A stretch of 64,000 bases of DNA from Delftia tsuruhatensis (GTDB lineage: Bacteria > Pseudomonadota > Gammaproteobacteria > Burkholderiales > Burkholderiaceae_C). Below are positions 44,626 through 54,216 of this stretch, in pieces; within the stretch, counting starts at the first letter, position 1; the number at the start of each line of letters is the position of its first letter. Both the position numbers and the translations under genes were made by a program. The notes below the pieces were generated by a model that was not told where the DNA came from, searched no databases, and saw nothing but the letters and a program-made list of their open reading frames with translations. The stretch covers positions 3,638,501 to 3,702,500 of the forward strand of contig NZ_LR813084.1 of assembly GCF_903815225.1 (NCBI RefSeq), given 5' to 3'.

Positions 44626-45528
44626 TCAAGCGCACTGCCGCAGAAAGGGCAATGCCGCATCCAGCAGGGCCGCCGGAGCCTCTTCCGCGATGTAGTGGCC
44701 GCACGGCAGCGGATGGCCGCGCACGTCGCGAGCCACCCGCTGCCACTCGCGCAGCGGCTCGAAGCAACGGTGCACCACGCCCTCCTCGCCCCAGAGCACC
44801 AGCAGCGGCATGGCCAGCATGCGCTCCAGGCGGCGGTCCTCCCGGTCATGCACAAGGTCGATGCCGGCCGAGGCGCGGTAATCCTCGCACATGCCCCGCG
44901 CACTGCCCGGCAGGGCCAGGCAGCGCTCGTACTCGGCCAGGGCGCGGGGATCGAAGGGCGCCAGGCCCGCGCTGCGCCGGCCCATGATCTCGCGCACATA
45001 GGCGACGGGGTCGGACTCGATCAGGCGCTCCGGCAGCGGCGCCGGCTGGATCAGGAAGAACCAGTGCCAGTAGGCCCGCGCAAAGGCTTCGCCGGTCTGT
45101 TCGTACATGGCCAGCGTGGGCGCGATGTCCAGCAGCACCAGGCGCTGCACGGCCTCGGGATGGTCCATCGCCAGGCGATGCGCCACGCGCGCCCCCCGGT
45201 CATGCGCCAGCACCCTGAAATGCCCATGGCCCAGTTGCTCCATCAGCCGCAGCAGGTCGCGCGCCATGGTGCGCTTGCTGTAGTTCACATGGTCCGGATC
45301 ACCGGCCGGGCGCGAGGAATCGCCGTAGCCCCGCAGGTCCGCCAGCACCAGGGTGAACTCCTGCGCCAGCCGGGGCACGACGCGATGCCAGATCGCGCTG
45401 GTCTGCGGATGGCCATGGACCAGCAGCAGCGCCGGGCCCTGCCCCCCCACCCAGGCGTTGATTTCCACACCCTCATCGACCGTGACGCGCTGCTGGCGCA
45501 GGCCCGGCATCCATGGTTCTGTGCGCAT
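44626..45528 (-). CDS. Alpha/beta hydrolase, fluoroacetate/haloacetate dehalogenase-like
   Basis: A 300-residue alpha/beta hydrolase closely matching the haloacetate dehalogenase H-1/fluoroacetate dehalogenase group. With the start at 45528 (after AAGGA, nine bases) the nucleophile is D110 in AHDRGARVAHR, the halide/carboxylate arginines are R111 and R114, the halide pocket is H155-W156 (YWHWFFLIQPAPLPE) and the base is H278 in GHYIAEEAP; Y217 lies in CEDYRA. These numbers coincide, or nearly so, with the characterised Rhodopseudomonas enzyme as I recall it. The predicted reaction is hydrolysis of a 2-haloacid to the 2-hydroxy acid. An upstream ATG at 45561 adds 11 residues. It is divergent from a LysR gene. 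Confidence 0.85.
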   Translation of the reverse strand: MRTEPWMPGLRQQRVTVDEGVEINAWVGGQGPALLLVHGHPQTSAIWHRVVPRLAQEFTLVLADLRGYGDSSRPAGDPDHVNYSKRTMARDLLRLMEQLGHGHFRVLAHDRGARVAHRLAMDHPEAVQRLVLLDIAPTLAMYEQTGEAFARAYWHWFFLIQPAPLPERLIESDPVAYVREIMGRRSAGLAPFDPRALAEYERCLALPGSARGMCEDYRASAGIDLVHDREDRRLERMLAMPLLVLWGEEGVVHRCFEPLREWQRVARDVRGHPLPCGHYIAEEAPAALLDAALPFLRQCA

Positions 45529-45589
45529 CCCGGAGATTCCTTCCACATTGTTCATGACCATCAGCCCGCCATCCTAATCAGTAAACCAG

Positions 45590-45615
45590 GCTGCATAAAT
45601 AGCAAAATGCTGCAT
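45590..45615. promoter_or_regulatory. Direct repeats GCTGCAT in the dehalogenase/LysR divergent region
   Basis: GCTGCAT occurs at 45590-45596 and 45609-45615 in an AT-rich stretch between the two divergent genes. GCAT-N10-ATGC symmetry spans them. The position suits a LysR site, though the spacing is not the classical T-N11-A. Confidence 0.35.
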
Positions 45616-45651
45616 TGATCCATCAGTTCAATTTACGAATCGTTCCTCGCC

Positions 45652-46578
45652 ATGGATGGCTTCTCCGACCTGCGATTTTTCTCGCTGCTGATCCGCGAAG
45701 GCAGCCTGGCAGCCACCGCCCAGCAGATGGGAGTGACGCCACCGGCCGTCAGCCGCCGCCTTGCGCTGCTGGAGCGGCGCCTGGGCGTACGCCTGCTGCA
45801 ACGCACGACACGGCGCATCCATCTGACGCCCGAGGGCCAAGCCTATCTGCTCGAAGGAACGCGCATCCTGGCGGACCTGGACAGTCTGGAGCGCAGCGTC
45901 TCGGGCGCGCGTGCCACGGCGCGCGGCCCCCTGGCCCTGGCCTGTACCCTGGGCTTCGGACGCCAGCGGCTGGCGCCTGCGCTGTCCGCCTTTGCGCGGT
46001 CCTACCCCGAGGTACAGGTGCAACTGCATCTGACGGACCGGCCCGTCAACCTGGTCGAACAGGGCTTCGACGCCGTGGTGCGCTTCGGCAACCCGCCGGA
46101 CTCCGCCCTCACCGCCCGCCTGCTGCTGCCCAACCGGCGCGTGCTCTGCGCCGCGCCTTCCTACCTGGATGTCCACGGCGAGCCACGCCAGCCCGCCGAC
46201 CTGCAGGCCCACCGCTGCATCGTGATCCGGGAAAGCGACGACACCTATGGCAGCTGGCGCCTGGGCCGGCGCACACGCCAGGGCCTGCGCGAGGAAACCG
46301 TCAAGGTCCATGGCGCCCTGAGCAGCAACGATGGCAGCACGGCCCTGGCCTGGGCGCTCGATGGCCAGGGCATCGTGCAACGCTCCCTGTGGGAGGCCGC
46401 TGCGCCGCTGGCCTCGGGGCGCCTGCGCCAGGTGCTGCCCCAATGGCACCTGCCCGCGGCCGACATCTACCTGGTGCACGCCACGCGCAGCGAGATGTCG
46501 GCCAAGATCCGCGCGCTCACCGGCTTTCTGGGGGACTGGTTCGCGCAGGAACCGGGGACGGGGGCCGCGCCGCCATGA
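45652..46578 (+). CDS. LysR-family transcriptional regulator
   Basis: A 308-residue LysR protein, start MDGFSDLRFFSLLIREGSLA, with the recognition region GVTPPAVSRRLALLERRLG and a CrgA-like effector domain (ARGPLALACTLGFGRQRLAP). It diverges from the dehalogenase-like hydrolase, the obvious target. If that enzyme acts on a haloacid, this regulator would sense it or the hydroxy acid formed. It could instead serve the AhpD-like gene 129 bp downstream. Confidence 0.9.
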   Translation: MDGFSDLRFFSLLIREGSLAATAQQMGVTPPAVSRRLALLERRLGVRLLQRTTRRIHLTPEGQAYLLEGTRILADLDSLERSVSGARATARGPLALACTLGFGRQRLAPALSAFARSYPEVQVQLHLTDRPVNLVEQGFDAVVRFGNPPDSALTARLLLPNRRVLCAAPSYLDVHGEPRQPADLQAHRCIVIRESDDTYGSWRLGRRTRQGLREETVKVHGALSSNDGSTALAWALDGQGIVQRSLWEAAAPLASGRLRQVLPQWHLPAADIYLVHATRSEMSAKIRALTGFLGDWFAQEPGTGAAPP

Positions 46579-46707
46579 GTCCGGGCGCGATCTGCAACCT
46601 CGGCGGCAGGCCGGGCCGCGCCGGGCCTGTCATGCTGGTTCACCGCCCGCGCACCGCGCCGTGCGAACATGCCGGGCAACGGCAACCACCACCCGAAGAG
46701 GAGACAC

Positions 46708-47289
46708 ATGACCGCCAGCCGCTATCCCCAGCCCGAACTGTCCAGCCTGCCCGAGGACATCCGCGCCCGCATCCTCGAAGTGCAGGAAAAGGCCGGCTTC
46801 ATTCCCAATGTCTTTCTCGCCTTCGCGCGACGCCCGGCCGAGTGGCGCGCCTTCTTCGCCTACCACGACGCCCTCATGCTCAAGGAGGAAGGCAGCCTCA
46901 CCAAGGGCGAGCGCGAGATGATCGTCACCACCACCAGCGCGGCCAACCAGTGCCTGTACTGCGTGGTGGCCCACGGTGCCATCCTGCGCATCTACGAGAA
47001 AAAGCCGCTGGTGGCCGACCAGGTCGCCGTCAACTACCGCAAGGCCGACATCAGTGCGCGCCAGCGGGCCATGCTGGACTTCGCCATGAAGGTCTGCGAG
47101 CGCAGCCAGGAGATCTGCGAGGACGACTTCCAGGCCCTGTACCCGCATGGCTTCGACGACGAGGACATTTGGGATATCGCCGCCATCACGGCCTTCTTCG
47201 GCCTGTCCAACCGCATGGCCAGCTTCGCCGGCATGCAGCCCAATCCTGAATTCTTCCTGATGGGGCGCGTGCCGCGCGACAAGAAGTAG
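46708..47289 (+). CDS. AhpD-like peroxidase-related enzyme (carboxymuconolactone decarboxylase fold)
   Basis: A 193-residue all-helical protein of the peroxidase-related/AhpD group. The redox motif is CLYCVVAH (C82, C85, H89), the expected catalytic pair plus histidine. The second half includes DFAMKVCERSQEI and the DIWDIAAITAFFGLSNRMAS helix typical of the family. The ATG at 46708 follows GAGGAGA; an upstream in-frame ATG at 46669 lacks a site. It probably reduces peroxides with a thiol partner. It is monocistronic. Confidence 0.87.
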   Translation: MTASRYPQPELSSLPEDIRARILEVQEKAGFIPNVFLAFARRPAEWRAFFAYHDALMLKEEGSLTKGEREMIVTTTSAANQCLYCVVAHGAILRIYEKKPLVADQVAVNYRKADISARQRAMLDFAMKVCERSQEICEDDFQALYPHGFDDEDIWDIAAITAFFGLSNRMASFAGMQPNPEFFLMGRVPRDKK

Positions 47290-47353
47290 CAGCGGGCCAC
47301 CTGAAGGTCAACCGCCCCGGGGGCATGCACGAACGGGCCGCAGGACTGGCCCC

Positions 47354-47384
47354 AAAAAAAGCGGCGCCCCGCAGCGCGGGCGCC
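47354..47384 (-). terminator. Intrinsic terminator on the minus strand with no adjacent minus-strand gene
   Basis: Reading leftward, a 7-bp GGCGCCC/GGGCGCC stem (47384-47378 with 47369-47363) with an 8-base loop is followed, after two bases, by seven Ts (47360-47354). This is the clearest Rho-independent terminator in the window. The nearest upstream minus-strand gene ends at 47800, about 415 bp away. Confidence 0.75.
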
Positions 47385-47500
47385 CACCCCGAGAGCGGCA
47401 CTACCCGCATCGGCCGGATGAGGCAGGCAACAGACATCCAGGAGCACCGGGACCGTCGGCGCCATCAGTACCGCTACAAGGGGCGCGGCCATGAGGGGGC

Positions 47501-47653
47501 AGGTCGATCCTGCGCGTGCCGTTTTCCATCGTCGCGCCCATGATCCTCATGGTCTGCGCCATCGGCGCCTTCACCGTGCACGGCAACGCCACCGACATCT
47601 GGATGATGCGGGTCTTCGGCGTGGTCGGCACCATCACCACGCGGCCCGGCTGA
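47501..47653 (+). pseudogene. Relic of a TctA-type tripartite tricarboxylate transporter permease
   Basis: A 51-codon open stretch ends at a TGA and reads ...ILRVPFSIVAPMILMVCAIG, then AFTVHGNATDIWMMRVFGVVG. It matches the conserved region near the C-terminal end of TctA permeases (LRVPYSIL-type entry, ICAIGAY, the D.WVM..FGVLG helix). No upstream TctA sequence is recognisable in any frame, and the reading ends in TTRPG* instead of continuing. There is no start codon with a ribosome site. I read it as the remains of a deleted tctA gene. The rest of 47290-47799 holds only the terminator at 47354-47384. Confidence 0.7.
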
Positions 47654-47799
47654 TGCCGACGTGGCCGCTGCCGGGGAAGGTGCGGGAGATGGCGTTCGGG
47701 GCCAGGGCAGCGGCGTGAGAATGCACGAGCGGTGAAATCTTCCGATGCCCATGGCGCAAGAGGATGATATCGGCCCGGTGCCAGGCCGCCTGCATCCCC

Positions 47800-48510
47800 C
47801 TAAGAAGTCCGCGCAGGTATGTGCGGCACCGGCCAGACCCTTTCCCCGCCCACCGCGAACAACTGGCATCCCGCCTCGGGCGCCAGGCTCGCCATGCCCG
47901 TGAACAGGCCGAAGGCCGGCAGCAGCGTGAACTGCGGGTGCACCGCAAAGCATGGCAGGCGCAGCGCATCGCGACCCGGGCCGCGCAGCACGACGGCGGG
48001 GTGGACATGGCCGGCCAGCACATGCAGGGGAACGCCGACTTGCGGGTGGTGGCAGGCGGCAAAAGGACCAAGGGGCCAGGGCTCGTCCACCACCGCCATG
48101 CCCAGCGCGGGCGGCGGATCGCCGGCATGGCTGTCGTGGTTGCCACGCACCAGGACCAGCTCCACCGCGGGGTGGCGCTCGCGCCAGGCCGCCAGCGCCG
48201 CCAGCACGGCCGGCGTGCGCGCCTGGGCCGCGTGCAGGAAGTCGCCCAGCACCACCAGCCGGCGCACGGGCAGGCCCAGCAGCAGAGCGGAAAGCCGCTC
48301 CAGGTTGCCCTCAGTGGTGCCCGCAGGCACGGGGATGCCGCGTGCGCGGAAGGTGGCGGCCTTGCCCAGGTGCAGGTCGGCGATGCACAGCGTGGCCCGG
48401 GCCGGCCACCACAGGGCGTGCTGCGCCAGCAGGTGCACGGACTCGCCCGCCAGCGTGGTGGCGTGGCTGCCGGCCAGAACGCCGGTGTCGGACAGGGAGA
48501 GGAATGCCAT
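47800..48510 (-). CDS. pdeM: Ligase-associated DNA damage response phosphoesterase (PdeM type)
   Basis: A 236-residue calcineurin-like metallophosphoesterase. The metal-ligand motifs appear in order: ADLHLGK, GDFLHA, RGNHDSH and AGHVHP. The short length and the link to an Lhr-type helicase, ATP-dependent ligase and MBL exonuclease identify the ligase-associated group. It is expected to process DNA ends during repair. It is the last gene of the four-gene operon, starting seven bases after the helicase stop. An upstream reading from other methionines has no family similarity. Confidence 0.88.
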   Translation of the reverse strand: MAFLSLSDTGVLAGSHATTLAGESVHLLAQHALWWPARATLCIADLHLGKAATFRARGIPVPAGTTEGNLERLSALLLGLPVRRLVVLGDFLHAAQARTPAVLAALAAWRERHPAVELVLVRGNHDSHAGDPPPALGMAVVDEPWPLGPFAACHHPQVGVPLHVLAGHVHPAVVLRGPGRDALRLPCFAVHPQFTLLPAFGLFTGMASLAPEAGCQLFAVGGERVWPVPHIPARTS

Positions 48511-48517
48511 CAGAGTG

Positions 48518-51310
48518 TCATAGCAAAGGCAGGGGCCGGGACGGCTTGCGCGCGCGGCGCGGCGGACGGGCGGCGCCGGGATCATCGGGCGCCGGCAGGG
48601 CGAAGTCCAGCGTGCGGCGCACGGCGGCCGTGGCCTCGGGCACGCTGCCGGTCGCGGGCTTCTTCTTGCGGGCGCGCGGCGCCACCGTCTTGCCCTGGGT
48701 ATCGGCCGCTTCATGCAGTTGCGCCAGCATGCGCGCGATGCGGTCGGCCAGTTGTTCATTGCTGAGTTTTTCGCGAAAGCGCTCCACCATCAGCGGAAAG
48801 GCAAAGGGGCTGGGCCGCTGCAGCGCGCGCACCACGCGGCGCTGGCCCTGCATGCGGCGCAGCGCGGCCAGCAACTGGGCCACGTCCAGCTCCTGGCTCA
48901 GCACTTCCTCGTCGGCCTGGCGCAGCAGCAGGTTGGCGTCGTCGTACTTGCGGAACACCTCGAAGAACAGCTGGGCCGAGGCCTGCAGCTGGCGCGCGCT
49001 GCGCCGTTCGCCGGGGTGGCTCTGGAAGATCAGGCCCGAGACGCGCGCGATCTCGCGAAAGCGCCGCCGCGCCATCTCGGTGGCGTTGAGGCTGGCCAGC
49101 ACCTCGTGCAGCAGAGCGTGGTGGGCGGCATCGGGCGGCGGGGCGCCGGCATTGGCGGTGTTGCGGATGGCTGGGGCTTCGGTGGCCGCCACTCGCCCAG
49201 GCTCGGGCACGCGAGCAGGCGCAGGCGCGGGCTCCGCCTGCAGCAGCCCGGGCAGCAGGGCCGCCCAGTCGCGCTCGGTGGCGCTCAGCAGCTCCAGCCC
49301 GTAGTCGTTGACGGCGATGGAGAAGGTGCCCGCCTCGCCCTGGGCCGCGCGCCAGGCCAGCAGGCTGGCCAGCCCGAGATGGGCATGGCGGCCCGCGAAC
49401 GGGTAGAGGAACAAATGCCAGCCCTCGCGCGTGCGCAGGGTTTCGGCCAGCAGCGTGCCGGGCGTGGGCAGGGCCGACCAGCGCTGCTGCACCTCCAGCA
49501 GCGGCCGCACGCAGCGCAGCTCGGGCGAGGCGTAGTCGCCCTGCGCCGCCAGTGCCAGCTGGCGCACCACGAAGTCCGCCAGCACGGTGGACAGCGGCAT
49601 GCGCGCACCGGCCCAGCGCGGCACGGTGGGCCGTGTCCGGGCGGCTCGGCGCACGTAGGCCGTCATGTCCTCGATGCGCACGAGTTCCAGCACCTGGCCT
49701 GCGAAGACGAAGGCGTCGCCCGGCCGCAGGCGCGACAGGAAGCTCTCTTCCATGCTGCCCAGGCGCGTGCCGTGCAGGATCTGCACGCTCATGCTGGCGT
49801 CGCTGACGATGGTGCCGATGTTGGCGCGATGGCGCCGCGCCAGGCGCGCGTCGGGCATGCGCCAGACACCCTCTTCGTCGGGCCGCACGCGCTGGTAGTC
49901 GGGATAGCTGGCCAGCGAGGGGCCGCCCCGGTGCACGAAGTCCAGGCACCACTGCCATGTCGCGGGCGCAAGATTGGCAAAGGCCACGGTGCGGCGCACC
50001 TCGGCGTACAGTGCATCGGGCTCGAACCCGCCCCCCAGCGCGACGGTGGCCAGGTGCTGCACCAGCACGTCCACGGGCTGGCGGGGGCTGGCGCGCATCT
50101 CGACCTGTCCGGCGCGCACGGCCTCGCGCGCGGCGGCGGCTTCCACCAGTTCCAGGCTGTGCGTGGGCACCAGGGTGATGCGCGAGGGGCGGCCCGGGGC
50201 GTGGCCCGAGCGGCCCGCGCGCTGCAGCAACCGCGCGATGCCCTTGGCAGAGCCGATCTGCAGCACGCGCTCCACGGGCAGGAAATCCACGCCCAGGTCC
50301 AGGCTGCTGGTGCAGACCACGGCCTTGAGCGTGCCGGCCTTGAGGCCAGCCTCCACCCATTCGCGCACGTCCCGGTCCAGCGAGCCATGGTGTATGGCCA
50401 GCAGCCCGGCCCAGTCGGGCCGGGCCTCCAGCAGCGCCTTGTACCAGACCTCGGCCTGGGAGCGCACGTTGACGAAGACCAGGGTGGAGCCGCGCGTGGC
50501 GTCCAGTTCGCGCACCACGGCCGGCAGCATGGCCAGGCCGAGGTGGCCGGCCCAGGAAAAGCGCTCGGGTCGATCGGGCAGCAAGGTGTCCACCACCAGG
50601 CGTTTGTCCACCTGGCCCTGCACCAGCACGCCGGGACGGGGACCGCCTGCATCGTCAAGGCCCAGCAGGGTCTGCAGGGCCTCGTCCAGGTTGCCCAGCG
50701 TGGCCGACATGCCCCAGATGCACAGCCGCGGGCTCCAGCCCCGCAGGCGTGCCAGCGCCAGCTGCAGCTGCACGCCGCGCTTGTTGCCCAGCAGCTCGTG
50801 CCATTCGTCGGCCACCACCAGGCGCACGCTGTGCAGTTGCTCGCGCGCATCGGCGCGGGCCAGCAGCAGGGACAGGCTCTCCGGCGTGGTGACCAGCACG
50901 GTGGGCAGTCGGCGCGACTGCGCGCTGCGCTCGGCGCTTGCCGTGTCGCCGGTGCGCGCGCCCACGGTCCAGCGCGCCAGCGGCGCATGCTCGGCGCCCA
51001 ATGCCGGCAGCGGGGTCTGCAGCGCCTTGAGCGTGTCGGCCGCCAGCGCGCGCATGGGGGTGATCCACAGCACGGTCAGGGGCGCGGCTGCGGGCTTGCC
51101 ACCCCGGGCCTGCGGTACAGGCCGGTCGGCCGCGAAGGCCTGCAGCGCCCCCAGCCAGACCGCATAGGTCTTGCCTGCGCCCGTGGTGGCATGCAGCAGG
51201 CCGCTGCGGCCCTGGGCCATGGCCTTCCATACGGCGCGCTGGAAGGCGAAGGGCTTCCATCCCCGCGTGGCGAGCCAGCGGGCGGCAAGGGTGTGGCGGG
51301 TGGCAGCCAT
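48518..51310 (-). CDS. Ligase-associated DNA damage response DEXH-box helicase (Lhr-type)
   Basis: A 930-residue superfamily 2 helicase of the Lhr-core type. Motif I is ATTGAGKT (residues 41-48), motif II is DEWH in [14 protein letters not shown] is in GMSATLGNL, and motif VI is [12 protein letters not shown]. The C-terminal half carries the Lhr winged-helix and WH/HB domains ending in a basic tail ([12 protein letters not shown] and [11 protein letters not shown]). It probably unwinds damaged duplex for the co-encoded nuclease and ligase. The ATG at 51310 gives an N-terminus directly before the Q-motif; the gene is 11 bp behind the ligase. Confidence 0.92.
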   Translation of the reverse strand: MAATRHTLAARWLATRGWKPFAFQRAVWKAMAQGRSGLLHATTGAGKTYAVWLGALQAFAADRPVPQARGGKPAAAPLTVLWITPMRALAADTLKALQTPLPALGAEHAPLARWTVGARTGDTASAERSAQSRRLPTVLVTTPESLSLLLARADAREQLHSVRLVVADEWHELLGNKRGVQLQLALARLRGWSPRLCIWGMSATLGNLDEALQTLLGLDDAGGPRPGVLVQGQVDKRLVVDTLLPDRPERFSWAGHLGLAMLPAVVRELDATRGSTLVFVNVRSQAEVWYKALLEARPDWAGLLAIHHGSLDRDVREWVEAGLKAGTLKAVVCTSSLDLGVDFLPVERVLQIGSAKGIARLLQRAGRSGHAPGRPSRITLVPTHSLELVEAAAAREAVRAGQVEMRASPRQPVDVLVQHLATVALGGGFEPDALYAEVRRTVAFANLAPATWQWCLDFVHRGGPSLASYPDYQRVRPDEEGVWRMPDARLARRHRANIGTIVSDASMSVQILHGTRLGSMEESFLSRLRPGDAFVFAGQVLELVRIEDMTAYVRRAARTRPTVPRWAGARMPLSTVLADFVVRQLALAAQGDYASPELRCVRPLLEVQQRWSALPTPGTLLAETLRTREGWHLFLYPFAGRHAHLGLASLLAWRAAQGEAGTFSIAVNDYGLELLSATERDWAALLPGLLQAEPAPAPARVPEPGRVAATEAPAIRNTANAGAPPPDAAHHALLHEVLASLNATEMARRRFREIARVSGLIFQSHPGERRSARQLQASAQLFFEVFRKYDDANLLLRQADEEVLSQELDVAQLLAALRRMQGQRRVVRALQRPSPFAFPLMVERFREKLSNEQLADRIARMLAQLHEAADTQGKTVAPRARKKKPATGSVPEATAAVRRTLDFALPAPDDPGAARPPRRARKPSRPLPLL

Positions 51311-51321
51311 GCGCGACGGCC

Positions 51322-53010
51322 TCAGGGATCGGAGTGCGGCAGCAGCGCGGCCAGCGTGTCCAGCGAGTCGGCCTCCTGCACGGGCTTGTCCTCGCGCCAG
51401 CGCAGCATGCGTGGGAAGCGCACGGCGATGCCGCTCTTGTGGCGTGCGCTGCGCGAGATGCCCTCGAAGCCCAGCTCGAATACCAGGGTCGGGCGCACGC
51501 TGCGCACGGGGCCGAAGCTCTCGATGGTGGTCTTGCGGATGATGGCGTCCACGCGGGCCATCTCGGCATCGGTCAGGCCCGAGTAGGCCTTGGCGAAGGG
51601 CACCAGGGCGCGGCCTTCGGTGCCGGGCGGCGCATTCCAGACGGCGAAGGTGTAGTCGCTGTACAGGCTGGCGCGCCGGCCATGGCCGCGCTGGGCGTAG
51701 ATGAGCACCGCGTCCACGCTCAGCGGATCGATCTTCCACTTCCACCAGACGCCGCTGTCCTTGGTACGGCCCACGCCGTAGGCCGCGTCGCGGGCCTTGA
51801 GCATCATGCCCTCCACGCCCAGGGCGCGCGCCTGCCCGCGCAGCAAGGCCAGGTCCTCCCAGCGCGGGCCGTGCAGCACGGGACTGGCCAGCAGGCAGGG
51901 ATGGTCCACGCGGGCCACCAGGGCGTCGAGCCTGGCGCGGCGCTCGTGCTGGGGCAGGACGCGCAGGTCCTGCCCGCCCTCTTCCAGCAGGTCATAGGCC
52001 AGCAGCACAACGGGCAGTTCGCGCAGCAGCTTGGGACCCAGGGTCTTGCGGCCGATGCGTTTTTGCAGGTCGGCAAAGGGCCGTACATGGGCCGCCACAT
52101 CGCCCTGCTGCGCGGCCCAGACGACGATTTCCCCGTCGATCACGGTGCCGGGGGGCAAGGCCTCGCCCAGGGCCTGCAGCTCGGGAAAGCGCTCGCTGAC
52201 CAGTTCCTCGCCGCGCGACCAGATCCAGGTGCCCTGCCCCGCAGGCCCCCCATCGCGCCGCACGATCTGCGCGCGGATGCCGTCCCACTTCCACTCCACC
52301 AGCCATTGCGAGGGCGGGCCCAGCACGGCCTCGAACTGCGCCACGGGCAACTGCAGCGGATGGGCCAGGAAGAACGGATAGGGATGGCCCCCGGCCTCGC
52401 CGTCCGTCCCCGGGGCGTCCTCGCCCGCCACCAGCCGCAGATAGTCCTGCGCGGTGGGCTGGGCGCCGATATGCGTGTAGCCCATCAGCCGCTGGGCGAT
52501 GCGCTTGGCATCCACCCCGCTGATGGCCGCCAGTGCCTGAGTGACCTGCAGGCGCGAGACGCCCACGCGGAATGCGCCCGTGATGAGCTTGAAGTACACC
52601 AGCCGCTCATCGGCCGCCAGCCGTGCCCATTGCGCGCGCTGCCGGGCCGCCAGCGCCTCGGGCGCCATGCCGCGCAGCGGCAGCAGGTGGTCGACGACCC
52701 AGGTGGCCAGGCCCAGGCCATGGGTGTCCACGGGCGGAGGCAGCAGCAGCGAGATGGTCTCGGCCAGGTCGCCGACGGCCTCGTAGCATTCGTCGAACAG
52801 CCATTCGGGCAGGCCGGCCGCCTCGCGGGCCAGCGCCCTGAGCACCTTGGTGGGCACCAGCTGGCGCGGCTTGCCGCCGGCCAGGAAGTAGACGGCCCAG
52901 GCCGCATCGGCGGGCGCCGCCGCGCGCAGATAGGCCTGCAGCGCGGCCTGCTTGTCGCGGCTGGCGGTGCTGGCATCCAGCGCGCGGTACAGGCCGGCGA
53001 AGTCCTTCAT
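51322..53010 (-). CDS. ligB: ATP-dependent DNA ligase (cisplatin-damage-response type)
   Basis: A 562-residue ATP-dependent ligase. Order: N-terminal DNA-binding domain (1-220), adenylation domain with the nucleotidyl lysine in EWKWDGIR (K241), and an OB-fold C-terminal domain ending with the [20 protein letters not shown] segment typical of such ligases. It seals nicks using ATP and belongs to the group encoded with an Lhr-type helicase, MBL exonuclease and phosphoesterase. It overlaps the exonuclease gene by four bases. This is distinct from the essential NAD-dependent LigA, which is not in the window. Confidence 0.92.
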   Translation of the reverse strand: MKDFAGLYRALDASTASRDKQAALQAYLRAAAPADAAWAVYFLAGGKPRQLVPTKVLRALAREAAGLPEWLFDECYEAVGDLAETISLLLPPPVDTHGLGLATWVVDHLLPLRGMAPEALAARQRAQWARLAADERLVYFKLITGAFRVGVSRLQVTQALAAISGVDAKRIAQRLMGYTHIGAQPTAQDYLRLVAGEDAPGTDGEAGGHPYPFFLAHPLQLPVAQFEAVLGPPSQWLVEWKWDGIRAQIVRRDGGPAGQGTWIWSRGEELVSERFPELQALGEALPPGTVIDGEIVVWAAQQGDVAAHVRPFADLQKRIGRKTLGPKLLRELPVVLLAYDLLEEGGQDLRVLPQHERRARLDALVARVDHPCLLASPVLHGPRWEDLALLRGQARALGVEGMMLKARDAAYGVGRTKDSGVWWKWKIDPLSVDAVLIYAQRGHGRRASLYSDYTFAVWNAPPGTEGRALVPFAKAYSGLTDAEMARVDAIIRKTTIESFGPVRSVRPTLVFELGFEGISRSARHKSGIAVRFPRMLRWREDKPVQEADSLDTLAALLPHSDP

Positions 53011-54038
53011 GGGGCGGCCTCGCCGGAGACCGCAGATGAGGGCTCGTCCTCGTCGCCGTACTCGGTCTGGAAGACCTGGGCATCCAGCCCCTGCTCACGC
53101 AGCCAGCGCACCAGCACGGCCACGCTGCCATGGGTGACGAAGACGCGCTCGGCGCCGGTCGCCGCGATGGCGTGCTGCAGGCCGGGCCAGTCGGCATGGT
53201 CGGACATGACGAAGCCCCGGTCCACGCCCCGGCGCCGGCGCGTGCCGCGCAACTGCATCCAGCCGCTGGCGAAGGCATCGGAGTGGCCGGGGAAGCGGCG
53301 CATCCACGGCGTGCCCTGCGCCGAAGGCGGCGCCAGCACCAGCGCCTGCCTGAGCAGCGCGGCATCCACGCCGGGATCGGTCACGCGCAGGGTGGCAGGC
53401 AGGTCCACGCCAGCCGCCCGGTACACGGCATTGAGCGGCTCCACGGCGCCATGCACGACGATGGGGCCGATGCTGCGGTCCACGCCATGCAGGATGCGCT
53501 GGGCCTTGCCGAAGGCATAGCACAGCAGCACGGACGACCTGCCCTGGGCCGCGTTGGCACGCCACCAGGCGTCGATGTCGGCCATCAGCACGGGCTGGGC
53601 CGGCCAGCGGTAGATGGGCAGGCCGAAGGTGGATTCGGTGATGAAGGTATCGCAGCGCACGGGCTCGAAGGGCGTGCAGGTGCCGTCGGCCTCGGTCTTG
53701 TAGTCGCCCGAGGCGACCCAGACCCGGCCCCCATGCTCCAGCCGGACCTGGGCCGACCCCAGCACATGGCCGGCCGGGTGCAGCGAGATGCGCACGCCGT
53801 GGTGCTCTATGGCCTCGCCATAGGCCAGCGTCTGCAGCGTGATGCCCTCGCCCAGCCGCGTGCGCAGCACGCCTTCGCTGTCGGTGTGGGCCAGGTAGCG
53901 GGCATGGCCTGCGCGCGCATGGTCCGAATGGCCATGGGTGATCACGGCGCGCTCCACAGGCCGCCAGGGGTCGATGTAGAAGTCGCCGGCCGCGCAGTAA
54001 AGGCCTTCGGGGCGGGCGGCGATCAGGTCGGCGGCCAT
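53007..54038 (-). CDS. Ligase-associated DNA exonuclease (metallo-beta-lactamase/beta-CASP fold)
   Basis: A 343-residue MBL-fold nuclease, first gene of the repair operon. Metal motifs are ITHGHSDHARAGH (motif 2), HPAGHVLGSAQ, ASGDYKTEADG and FVMSDHADWPGL. It belongs to the group of predicted 5'-end-resecting exonucleases linked to ATP-dependent ligases. The ligase, helicase and phosphoesterase follow with overlaps or gaps of at most 11 bp, indicating one transcript. No SOS-type CTGT-N8-ACAG box was seen in the 178-bp upstream region. Confidence 0.9.
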   Translation of the reverse strand: MAADLIAARPEGLYCAAGDFYIDPWRPVERAVITHGHSDHARAGHARYLAHTDSEGVLRTRLGEGITLQTLAYGEAIEHHGVRISLHPAGHVLGSAQVRLEHGGRVWVASGDYKTEADGTCTPFEPVRCDTFITESTFGLPIYRWPAQPVLMADIDAWWRANAAQGRSSVLLCYAFGKAQRILHGVDRSIGPIVVHGAVEPLNAVYRAAGVDLPATLRVTDPGVDAALLRQALVLAPPSAQGTPWMRRFPGHSDAFASGWMQLRGTRRRRGVDRGFVMSDHADWPGLQHAIAATGAERVFVTHGSVAVLVRWLREQGLDAQVFQTEYGDEDEPSSAVSGEAAP

Positions 54039-54216
54039 GCGGTGTGGTTGCAGGCAATGGGCATGGCACCATCCTAGCGGGACGGCCGCGGCGCGGGCGC
54101 TGGCCCAGGTCGCGGCGCGCTGTCAGCACACGCCTACCTCAGGCGGGATCACCGACATGCCCCCTCAGATCGGGGAAGATAGCGGCTTTCAACGGCAACC
54201 ATCCTGCACGCGCCCC

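Noticed and set aside
47654-47799. Short plus-strand ORF continuing past the TctA relic
   Set aside because: It has no similarity to TctA or any recognisable family and no start site.
48518-51745. A longer reading of the helicase starting at 51745
   Set aside because: The extra 145 residues lie inside the DNA ligase gene on the same strand and have no helicase similarity; the ATG at 51310 gives the family N-terminus.
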